From CAYXEN01 sp964464035 (GTDB lineage Bacteria; Krumholzibacteriota; Krumholzibacteriia; WVZY01): 64,000 nt of DNA. Of the stretch, positions 8,812-15,114 are shown one piece after another (the first letter of the stretch is position 1; each line of letters begins with the position of its first letter). Made by a program: the position numbers and the translations under genes. The stretch covers positions 1 through 64,000 of the forward strand of contig CAYXEN010000004.1 in NCBI GenBank assembly GCA_964464035.1, in the 5' to 3' direction. Below the pieces are notes generated by a model. The model searched no databases and was not told the origin of the DNA. It worked only from the letters and a program-made list of their open reading frames with translations.

Positions 8812-9915
8812 TCAGCCGGTCGCTGCAGAAAACAGGTTCCGCCCCGTAGAGGCGGAGAAACAATGAACGCGCCCGGTATCGACCGTGAAGTCGATGTCGG
8901 AACCCTCTTCGAGCGGTTCTCTCCCGCCCTTGATTATCAAATCCGCCCCTCCCACGCGGACATGGAGAAGTTTCTCGGACCCGAGAGGCTCGGTGAGCAT
9001 GATCCTGCCCCTCAACCTGAGCGAGGACGAAGCCCGCGCGGCGATCCTCAGGTCTTCGGGCCTCAAGCCCAGAACGATCTCCCTCTCGCCGGAGTCCAGG
9101 ATACGCGCATCCAACCCCGACGGAAGCTCGATCGCCGCACAGCCCTCGAGATATAACGACCTCGAACTCGGATCCACCCGGGCGGGCAAGAGATTCATCG
9201 GAGGACTCCCCAGGAAGGACGCAACGAAGGTGTCCTCCGGGTGATCATAACACCGCTGTGGAGTCCCTACCTGATGGATCCTGCCTTCCTTCATCACGAT
9301 CAACAGCTCTCCGATGGTCATGGCCTCCACTTGATCGTGGGTGACGTATATCGTGGTGGTCCTCATCCTGAGATGGAGTCTCTTGATCATGTAACGCATC
9401 TCCATGCGCAGCCTTGCATCCAGGCTGGAGAGCGGCTCGTCGTAGAGATAAGCACTGGGATTCCGTATGATCGCCCTCCCCAGGGCCACTCTCTGCCTCT
9501 CCCCTCCCGATAGCTGGGCCGGCTTGCGGTCGAGGAGCTTCGTGATATCGAGCAAAGAAGCCACCTCCGCGACGCGCTCCGCAATCGATTCCTTGGGTTC
9601 CTTGCGCAGGATCATTCCGAACGAAAGGTTCTTCTCCACGGTCATGTGGGGATACAAGGCGTAACTCTGGAAGACCATCGCGATGTTGCGATCCCTCGGT
9701 TCACGGCCGTCTATCCTCTCGCCGTCCATGTAGATCTCTCCCCCGGTCGGTTTCTCCAAGCCGGCGAGAAGGCGCAGGACGGTGGTCTTGCCGCATCCCG
9801 AGGGGCCGACGATCACGGCGAAGGCCGCATCGGGGATCTCGAGGTCGAGACCGTGCAGGGCTTCCACGCCGTTACTGTAAGTCTTTGATATGTTTCTAAA
9901 TAGAATCTTACCCAT
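8812..9915 (-). CDS. ABC transporter ATP-binding protein, MalK/UgpC (CUT1) type
   Basis: 367 residues. Walker A is GPSGCGKTT (about 37-45), the Q-loop lies in MVFQSYALYPHMTV, the signature is LSGGERQRVALGRA, Walker B is YLYDEPLSSLD and the H-loop is YVTHDQ. The last 130 residues form the MalK-type regulatory TOBE/OB region (LGLRPEDLRI). Such ATPases power carbohydrate or glycerol-phosphate importers. I chose ATG 9915 because the 23 residues added by the upstream start are not family-like. There is no binding protein or permease gene in the window, so it either serves transporters elsewhere (as MsmK does) or has another role in this operon, of which it is the first gene. Confidence 0.92.
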   Translation of the reverse strand: MGKILFRNISKTYSNGVEALHGLDLEIPDAAFAVIVGPSGCGKTTVLRLLAGLEKPTGGEIYMDGERIDGREPRDRNIAMVFQSYALYPHMTVEKNLSFGMILRKEPKESIAERVAEVASLLDITKLLDRKPAQLSGGERQRVALGRAIIRNPSAYLYDEPLSSLDARLRMEMRYMIKRLHLRMRTTTIYVTHDQVEAMTIGELLIVMKEGRIHQVGTPQRCYDHPEDTFVASFLGSPPMNLLPARVDPSSRSLYLEGCAAIELPSGLDARILDSGEREIVLGLRPEDLRIAARASSSLRLRGRIMLTEPLGSEKLLHVRVGGADLIIKGGREPLEEGSDIDFTVDTGRVHCFSASTGRNLFSAATG

Positions 9916-10002
9916 GGTGATTCGCCGCCCGCCGGCTTGGCCGGGCCGGCCGGCTACGTTGCGGGCCGAAGCGTTCCGCTCCAAGGAGAGAGTACGAAGC
10001 GC

Positions 10003-10031
10003 TTGATATTATTTATCATAATTATTAGATT
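10003..10031 (+). promoter_or_regulatory. Candidate promoter for the fmdB-like gene
   Basis: TTGATA (10003-10008) and TAGATT (10026-10031) are 17 bases apart on the plus strand. The two elements match the sigma-70 consensus at five and four of six positions. The site interleaves with the oppositely directed operon promoter, so the two could compete for polymerase. Confidence 0.42.
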
Positions 10032-10042
10032 TAGTTAACCAA
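10015..10042 (-). promoter_or_regulatory. Candidate promoter for the ABC/TonB/TPR operon
   Basis: On the minus strand TTGGTT (10037-10042) and TATGAT (10015-10020) are separated by 16 bases, in an AT-rich island of an otherwise GC-rich region. The -10 matches five of six positions. The leader to the ABC ATPase start would be about 95 bases. It overlaps the divergent fmdB promoter. Confidence 0.45.
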
Positions 10043-10169
10043 AAAGCCTTGTCTTTCCAACGCAGTCATTCATTAATCCGGAGATATTCGTTCAGGCCGC
10101 ATTGCCGCCTTCCCGACCGGGAAGGCGCCGGCAAACGGGCCGAGCTCGAAGCTAAAGAAAGGATCGATC

Positions 10170-10457
10170 ATGCCGACTTACGTCTACGAATGCACCAAAT
10201 GCAGAAAGAGGTTCGAACTCGAACAGAAGATAACCGATCCGCCCAGGAAGAGATGCCCAAGTTGCAGGGCGAAAGTCTTCCGCGTGATCTCGGGAGGGGG
10301 AGGAATCATACTCAAGGGCCCCGGCTTCTACGTCACCGACTACAGAAGCGAGGACTACAAGAAGAAGGAAGCGGCCGACGGAGAAAAATCCTCGTCGAGT
10401 TCCGAAACCGATGCCGTCGGCGGCGAGAAAAAGAAGAGCACGAGTGCAGGAGGGTAA
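10170..10457 (+). CDS. FmdB-family zinc-ribbon protein
   Basis: 95 residues. The N-terminal zinc ribbon has two CxxC pairs, Cys8/Cys11 (YECTKCRKRFE) and Cys29/Cys32 (KRCPSCRAK), followed by the typical GGGGIILKGPGFYVTDY segment of FmdB/CxxC_CXXC_SSSS proteins. The C-terminal 30 residues are a Lys/Ser/Glu-rich disordered tail. Ribosome-binding sequence AAAGAAAGGA precedes the ATG. The family name comes from a proposed regulator of formamidase in Methylophilus, but its general function is unresolved. It is transcribed alone, divergent from the ABC operon. Confidence 0.88.
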   Translation: MPTYVYECTKCRKRFELEQKITDPPRKRCPSCRAKVFRVISGGGGIILKGPGFYVTDYRSEDYKKKEAADGEKSSSSSETDAVGGEKKKSTSAGG

Positions 10458-10498
10458 ACGGCTCCAAGCCGACCCTCCCGCACAGGATACACGATGGA

Positions 10499-11845
10499 TC
10501 AGCCGACGGTTTCCTTGATCGCCTTCCTGATCAGGCCGATTCCCTCGTCGGCCTCCTCTTTCCTGAGATTGAGCGGCGGACGGAAGCGGATGCTTCGCTT
10601 GCCGCAACCCGCAACGATTATCCCGTTCGCAAAGGTCCGCTTCAGCAACCTGCCCCGCGTGTCCGCGTCGGGAAGATCGAAGGCGATCATGAGCCCCTTG
10701 CCGCGGATGTTGCTCAATACGTCCGGGAACTCGGCCCTTATCTTCTCCAGTTCACCGAGTATGTGAGCCCCGACCTCCCGGGCGTTTTCCACGAGGTTTT
10801 CCGAGGAGATTATCTTCAGGTACTGCGTGGCCCTCACCATGTCGACGAGGTTGCCTCCCCACGTCGAGTTGATGCGGCTGGACACCTTGAACACGCTGTC
10901 CACTTCGTTCAACTTGTCTGAAGCCATGATGCCGCAGACCTGCATCTTCTTTCCGAAAGAAATGATGTCGGGAACGACGCCCGCATGTTCGTACGCCCAG
11001 AACTTGCCCGTCATTCCCACGCCGCTTTGAACCTCGTCGCATATGAACAAAATATCGTTCTTCTCCGTGACCTCGCGGAGATAGCGCATGAACTCGGGCC
11101 GGAAGTGGTTGTCACCGCCCTCCCCTTGGATCGGCTCGATTATCAGGGCGGCGATATCATCGCCGTACTTGTCGATCGCTTCCTCGATTTCCTTCTTGGC
11201 TCGAGCTTCCGCTTCCAGGACGGCGTCGAGGTTGTCGTCGAGCGGGAAGATCATCTTGGGATTCGTTATGCGAGGCCAGTCGAACTTTGGAAAGTAGTCC
11301 GTCTTCACGGGATCGGTATTCGTGAGCGAGAGCGTGTAGCCGCTCCGCCCGTGAAACGCCTCCCTGAAATGTATGACTTTCGTCCCCGTCTCCTTCTTCG
11401 CGCCTGCATTGAAATTCTTTCTGACTTTCCAGTCGAAGGCGGCTTTCAAGGCGTTCTCCACGGCGAGGGCGCCGCCGCTTATGAGGAACAAATTGGGGAG
11501 TTCACTCGGCATGGCGTATTTCTCGGCCGCTTCAACGAATTCCGCCATGAAGACGGAATAGAAGTCCGAGTTGGATGGTTTGTTGACGGCCGCGAGCGTG
11601 AGCTTGTCGCGGACGTCGCTCTCGAGCATCGCCGGGTGGTTGAAGCCGAGCGGCGCCGAGGCGAAGAAAGTGAAGAAATCCAGGTACGTCTTGCCCGTAG
11701 CGGCGTCCATCAACCTGCATCCCTTGCTGTTCTCCAGGTCGACCACGATGGGAAAACCGTCCACCAGCATGTGCTTGCCTATGGTATCCAGCACGCGGTC
11801 GAGGGCGATTCCTGATTCAGTCGTTCCCTTGGTTGTCTCCTTCAT
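10499..11845 (-). CDS. lat: L-lysine 6-transaminase (lysine epsilon-aminotransferase)
   Basis: 448 residues, a class III PLP aminotransferase. It would transfer the epsilon-amino group of lysine to 2-oxoglutarate, giving 2-aminoadipate 6-semialdehyde (piperideine-6-carboxylate). Typical parts are ENALKAAFDWKVRKN, HGRSGYTLSLTNTDP, IIEPIQGEGGDNHF, CDEVQSGVG and the PLP-lysine region IISFGKKMQVCGIMAS (Lys about 300). ATG 11845 is chosen because AAGGAG lies five bases ahead; the GTG at 11851 overlaps that site. It is a single gene with its own promoter. The enzyme is known in lysine catabolism, in beta-lactam precursor synthesis and as a persistence-linked gene in mycobacteria; here no pathway partners flank it. 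Confidence 0.9.
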   Translation of the reverse strand: MKETTKGTTESGIALDRVLDTIGKHMLVDGFPIVVDLENSKGCRLMDAATGKTYLDFFTFFASAPLGFNHPAMLESDVRDKLTLAAVNKPSNSDFYSVFMAEFVEAAEKYAMPSELPNLFLISGGALAVENALKAAFDWKVRKNFNAGAKKETGTKVIHFREAFHGRSGYTLSLTNTDPVKTDYFPKFDWPRITNPKMIFPLDDNLDAVLEAEARAKKEIEEAIDKYGDDIAALIIEPIQGEGGDNHFRPEFMRYLREVTEKNDILFICDEVQSGVGMTGKFWAYEHAGVVPDIISFGKKMQVCGIMASDKLNEVDSVFKVSSRINSTWGGNLVDMVRATQYLKIISSENLVENAREVGAHILGELEKIRAEFPDVLSNIRGKGLMIAFDLPDADTRGRLLKRTFANGIIVAGCGKRSIRFRPPLNLRKEEADEGIGLIRKAIKETVG

Positions 11846-11899
11846 AAACACTCCTTGATCTATGCATTCGAAAGCACGGCATGAGGCCTTGACATCCCA

Positions 11900-11928
11900 A
11901 GACTATGGGCTGAAAAGGGCCTTGTCAA
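11900..11928 (-). promoter_or_regulatory. Candidate promoter of lat
   Basis: A consensus TTGACA (minus strand, 11923-11928) is followed after 17 bases by TAGTCT (11900-11905). The leader to ATG 11845 would be about 48 bases. The -35 lies inside a palindrome (see next entry). Confidence 0.5.
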
Positions 11929-11931
11929 GGC
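11919..11931. promoter_or_regulatory. Palindromic candidate operator at the lat -35
   Basis: GCCTTG-T-CAAGGC (11919-11931) is a perfect 6-1-6 palindrome that contains the -35 hexamer of lat. A second copy of one arm, CCTTGACA, at 11887-11894 forms an 8-bp inverted repeat with TGTCAAGG at 11923-11930, so a dimer or two dimers could bracket the promoter. Confidence 0.4.
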
Positions 11932-11954
11932 AGTTCGCCGTCTCCCTCCATTAG

Positions 11955-11978
11955 ACAGGGCCCCCTCGGGGGCCCTGT
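11955..11978. terminator. Strong GC hairpin after the small exported-protein gene
   Basis: An 11-bp perfect stem (ACAGGGCCCCC / GGGGGCCCTGT) with a 2-base loop lies about 77 bases after the stop of the gene at 12055. No T tract follows on either strand, so it may be a weak or factor-assisted terminator or an RNA 3' end stabiliser for the minus-strand transcript. Confidence 0.4.
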
Positions 11979-12054
11979 TCCCATTCCTCAGAATTGCTTC
12001 CGCCTGTCGTCTGCGTAACTGTTCACGGCGGAAGGATGCATCCCTGTTCGGCCG

Positions 12055-12456
12055 TCAATCTATGTGACCCGGCTCGGCGCCGAAACGCCTCTCGGAAACA
12101 AGGTTGCCTTCGGCGTCGAAGGTCAGTTCGAGCCCCAGCGAATAGTACCGCCAGCGCTCGGTTTCCTTGCCCATGTCGAGAAAACGCAGCCGGTGGGGCG
12201 TATAGCCGTAGTTCCGATAGGCTTCGAGCTTGTCACCCCTGAGGTTGTCCTTGAGACTGAAGCGCCTCACGTACTTACGCCCTTTCTTGCCGCGGGCATG
12301 AATGGGATAGGCGGCGAGACTGTTGGGCCTGATCACTCGTTTGATTTGGCGCGGGTAGAGATAACTGCTCTTCTTGTTGGAGCTTGCGCTCTCGAAGCCG
12401 AATGCGCCGGAGCAGAGGATCGCCAGGACGCTCCCGGCCAGAAGTATCGATTTCAT
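12055..12456 (-). CDS. Small exported protein of unknown function
   Basis: 133 residues with a signal peptide (KSILLAGSVLAILCSGAFGF, cleavage near Ser-Ala-Ser or Gly-Phe). The mature part is basic, Tyr/Arg-rich, and ends with a beta-like segment (GLELTFDAEGNLVSERRFG). ATG 12456 is preferred over the upstream in-frame starts because it gives a clean signal peptide and has GAGGAAGGTGAAGG ahead of it. A strong extended -10 promoter lies about 80 bases upstream. I do not recognise a family. It is a single-gene unit between lat and the membrane sulfatase-like gene. Confidence 0.65.
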   Translation of the reverse strand: MKSILLAGSVLAILCSGAFGFESASSNKKSSYLYPRQIKRVIRPNSLAAYPIHARGKKGRKYVRRFSLKDNLRGDKLEAYRNYGYTPHRLRFLDMGKETERWRYYSLGLELTFDAEGNLVSERRFGAEPGHID

Positions 12457-12534
12457 TGCCTTCACCTTCCTCGAGTTGCGTAGCATGGTTGCACGGTGTT
12501 CGGCTGTGTATGGGACCGTTCCTCGTTGTTCCTT

Positions 12535-12564
12535 ATTATACCATGAAAGGGAGAGTGACGGCAA
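12535..12564 (-). promoter_or_regulatory. Promoter of the small exported-protein gene
   Basis: On the minus strand TTGCCG (12559-12564), an 18-base spacer ending TGG, then a perfect TATAAT (12535-12540): the TGG-TATAAT arrangement is an extended -10. The leader would be about 72 bases. Confidence 0.6.
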
Positions 12565-12672
12565 GATATTACCGCTGCAGAAAGAATAACGACAGGAACC
12601 AAGCGAACGGCCGGGATGACAGCGGTTGAAGAGGTACATTCGTTATAACCACCGGTGCCCGGGGAAGGGACG

Positions 12673-14733
12673 CTAGTCCACGTAGCCCAGCGAACGGAGC
12701 CTCTTGAGCTCCTCCTCCGACGGGGCCCCGAAGTCCTCTTTCTCTTCGCGGCGGTCGCCGTATCGGTTCCAGTAGGCGTCCATGCGCTCTTGGAGGAGCA
12801 ACCCGAGGGAATCGATCGTCGTCGGGGTCTCGACGTCGAAGTCCTCGTCTTCGAAGCGAAACAGTTGAAAGCCGTTCTCGGACGGCCCCATCGCTTTGTA
12901 CGGCCCTTCGATGAGCGACACCCACGCGCGGTTGTACATCTGTCCCCACATGCTTATCTGGTACCTGGAAGGATAACGTTCGGAGAGGATTCCGAAATCA
13001 TCGGGCTCGAGACTCCCGCCCGAGACCGTCCGCCCTCCGCGCGATGCCGCTATGATGAAGTCATAGAGGTTCCTGAGGCTCACGGGCCTGCGCACGACAC
13101 CCGGCTCTATACCTGCACCCCTAATGAACAGGGGGACATGGATCAATCTCTGGGCGAGCCCGTACTCGTGCCCCACTCTTCCCTCCTCCCCCAACTCCTC
13201 TCCGTGATCCGAGGTGACGATGACGATCGCCCCCTCGCCGAACCTTCGTTCTATCCAGCCGAACAGCCTCGCCAGCGCCTGGTCCATTCCCCTCAGTTCG
13301 CCGTCGTACAGGGCGTTCATCACCTCGCTCTTGTCTTCCGGCAGTGACTTCCAGAGGCGGGTCAGTTCCCGGTGGGATCTATACCGGCTGAATATGTGCC
13401 GCGGGGAGAGGCCGAGAGCTCGAAGCGCTCCCTCGGGAGGATTGTAGGGGGAGTGGGCGTCCATCAGGTTTACGAACAGGAAGAGAGGTCGGCTTTCGGG
13501 AACGGACCTCATCGTGATGTTCACCAAGTCCGACGCCTGGACGTACGGCATCCTCCATGACAGGCGCTCGCTTATCCTTTGCAGCAACGGAGAGAAATGA
13601 TCCACGCAGGCGCCGATCGACGAGCTTCTCCAATAGATCCTTCTTGGATCGAGAACCGTATCGAATCCTTTCATGCCCAGCGGAATCGCGTAGTGATTGC
13701 TCACGACCGCCCGGCATGTATATCCCTCGCGCCCCAGAACCTCGGGAAGCCACTCGATCCCATCGCGGGCCGGCGTGTAGAAAGCCCTCGAGCGCGAAGC
13801 GTAATGGATGCCATGAAGGGAAACGGGGAGTCCTGAAAAGATCGAAGCGTGCGCCGGCGTGGTCCAACCCGCCGGAGAAACGGCGCGTTCGAAGACCAGA
13901 GCCTTCCCTGCCCACTCTTCCAGGGCCGGCATGGTGTTCCTCGGGTAACCGTATCTCTTGAGATGATCGGCCCTGACCGTATCCAGCACGATCAGTATGA
14001 TATCCGGCCTGTCGCTCCGATCACGTGAACCTCCTTCCGCGACCCTGCCGTAGCCCCCGGTTACTATGCTCGTGTAGACGGCGACGCCGCACGCCGCTCC
14101 CACGGGAAGCCACTTGAGAATACGTCGAAGCAGAGACACTCGGGAAAGCATCATCGCCCAGGCGACCAGAGTCACCGCTCCGGCGATGAAATTGAAAGTC
14201 GTTCTCCCTCCCTGGTGGTGCAGCAACTGAGAAAAGCCGATATCGAAAAAACCGAAGACCAGCATTGGATAAACGCCTTGAAGCAGGGTATCGATGGACG
14301 TTGGATTCCGTTTCCGGGCGCCGGCATGGATCCTCAAGACGACCCACCAAGCGGCACCGGCTGCGGCGGCGATGACTATGGATGCCTTGATCCTCGGCCC
14401 GGAAAACTGCCAGGCCACCCTCGTGCCAACCAGCACCATGAGTGCGAAGAGCGTCGCCGCCTGCAGGAGTCGCGTCTCATCGGTGATGCTCCTTGCGGCG
14501 AACATCTTGCCGACGACGATACCTCCCACCGAGCCCAGCAGGACCACGGCCAAGGCCGCCTGGGTCTCGGCCAGTCCCAAGCTCAAGAAATCCAGGGCTC
14601 GTCCCTGCACTCCGTGCCCGAGAAGTATCTCTTGCAGAAGTTCGAGATTCACGATCACGTCCGCGGTCCAGAGGGCGAGGACGGAAATCGCAAAGCTCCC
14701 AGCCAGGCACCTGATCACATATTTGCCTTTCAT
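12673..14733 (-). CDS. Membrane-anchored sulfatase-like hydrolase/transferase
   Basis: 686 residues. About five hydrophobic helices fill the first 210 residues, followed by an alkaline-phosphatase-superfamily (sulfatase-like) catalytic domain. Metal ligands are visible in DIILIVLDTVRADH (Asp pair start) and in VIVTSDHGEELGEEG (Asp-His). The nucleophile region is AGWTTPAHASIFSG: Thr replaces the Cys/Ser of the CxPxR formylglycine motif, so it may be a phospho-transferase/phosphodiesterase type rather than a true sulfatase. It ends LRSLGYVD, a tail shared with the paralogue at 59533. ATG 14733 is chosen over 14772 because GGAGAAGGG lies upstream of it. It has its own promoter and is divergent from pilB. 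Confidence 0.8.
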   Translation of the reverse strand: MKGKYVIRCLAGSFAISVLALWTADVIVNLELLQEILLGHGVQGRALDFLSLGLAETQAALAVVLLGSVGGIVVGKMFAARSITDETRLLQAATLFALMVLVGTRVAWQFSGPRIKASIVIAAAAGAAWWVVLRIHAGARKRNPTSIDTLLQGVYPMLVFGFFDIGFSQLLHHQGGRTTFNFIAGAVTLVAWAMMLSRVSLLRRILKWLPVGAACGVAVYTSIVTGGYGRVAEGGSRDRSDRPDIILIVLDTVRADHLKRYGYPRNTMPALEEWAGKALVFERAVSPAGWTTPAHASIFSGLPVSLHGIHYASRSRAFYTPARDGIEWLPEVLGREGYTCRAVVSNHYAIPLGMKGFDTVLDPRRIYWRSSSIGACVDHFSPLLQRISERLSWRMPYVQASDLVNITMRSVPESRPLFLFVNLMDAHSPYNPPEGALRALGLSPRHIFSRYRSHRELTRLWKSLPEDKSEVMNALYDGELRGMDQALARLFGWIERRFGEGAIVIVTSDHGEELGEEGRVGHEYGLAQRLIHVPLFIRGAGIEPGVVRRPVSLRNLYDFIIAASRGGRTVSGGSLEPDDFGILSERYPSRYQISMWGQMYNRAWVSLIEGPYKAMGPSENGFQLFRFEDEDFDVETPTTIDSLGLLLQERMDAYWNRYGDRREEKEDFGAPSEEELKRLRSLGYVD

Positions 14734-14799
14734 GATGCCAAGACCCTTCTCCGGAAGTGATCGGGGGTACATCGGAACTTAAGGCGAGAGCGATTCAAA

Positions 14800-14828
14800 A
14801 TGATAATGTATGCGCCGCATATCGTCAA
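14800..14828 (-). promoter_or_regulatory. Promoter of the sulfatase-like gene with spacer palindrome
   Basis: Minus strand TTGACG (14823-14828), 17 bases, TATCAT (14800-14805); each hexamer matches five of six consensus positions. The spacer contains a perfect 6-1-6 palindrome, TATGCG-C-CGCATA (14809-14821), well placed for a repressor or MerR-type regulator. Confidence 0.55.
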
Positions 14829-14965
14829 ACTTCTACCCATGCCGATCCATGCCGCCGTTTCGCGCCGCGATCCCGGCATGAACAATCAGACGATCCAGCC
14901 CGTCGCCGCCGGAGCCCGGGAGCCGGCTGATTTCCCGAGCCCCCGCGTACACATTGGCTCCCATC

Positions 14966-14994
14966 TTGCAACTCTTGCGAACGTATCGAATAAT
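14966..14994 (+). promoter_or_regulatory. Candidate promoter of pilB
   Basis: TTGCAA (14966-14971), 17 bases, AATAAT (14989-14994). A 12-bp perfect palindrome AATCGGCCGATT (14992-15003) overlaps the -10 end and start-site region. The leader to ATG 15115 would be about 113 bases. Confidence 0.4.
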
Positions 14995-15114
14995 CGGCCG
15001 ATTGTGCTAAATTACCCGACAGAATCGGCGACAATGACAATAAAGAGAGCAATAACCCGCCAGCCCCGTGGGGGGCACGAAGCCCGGCTGATAGACTGCG
15101 GAAGAGGAACATAA

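Larger units (their letters stand above)
14734..15114. other. Divergent regulatory region between sulfatase-like gene and pilB
   Basis: This 381-base stretch has no convincing gene. An open frame at 14800-15114 on the plus strand has no ribosome-binding site and atypical composition. It holds a promoter for each flanking gene, two palindromes, and a G/C-rich segment (about 15055-15100) that could fold upstream of pilB. Confidence 0.6.

Noticed and set aside
14800..15114. 104-codon plus-strand frame before pilB
   Set aside because: No ribosome-binding site, no hydrophobic or domain pattern, and it covers promoter elements and palindromes of both flanking genes.
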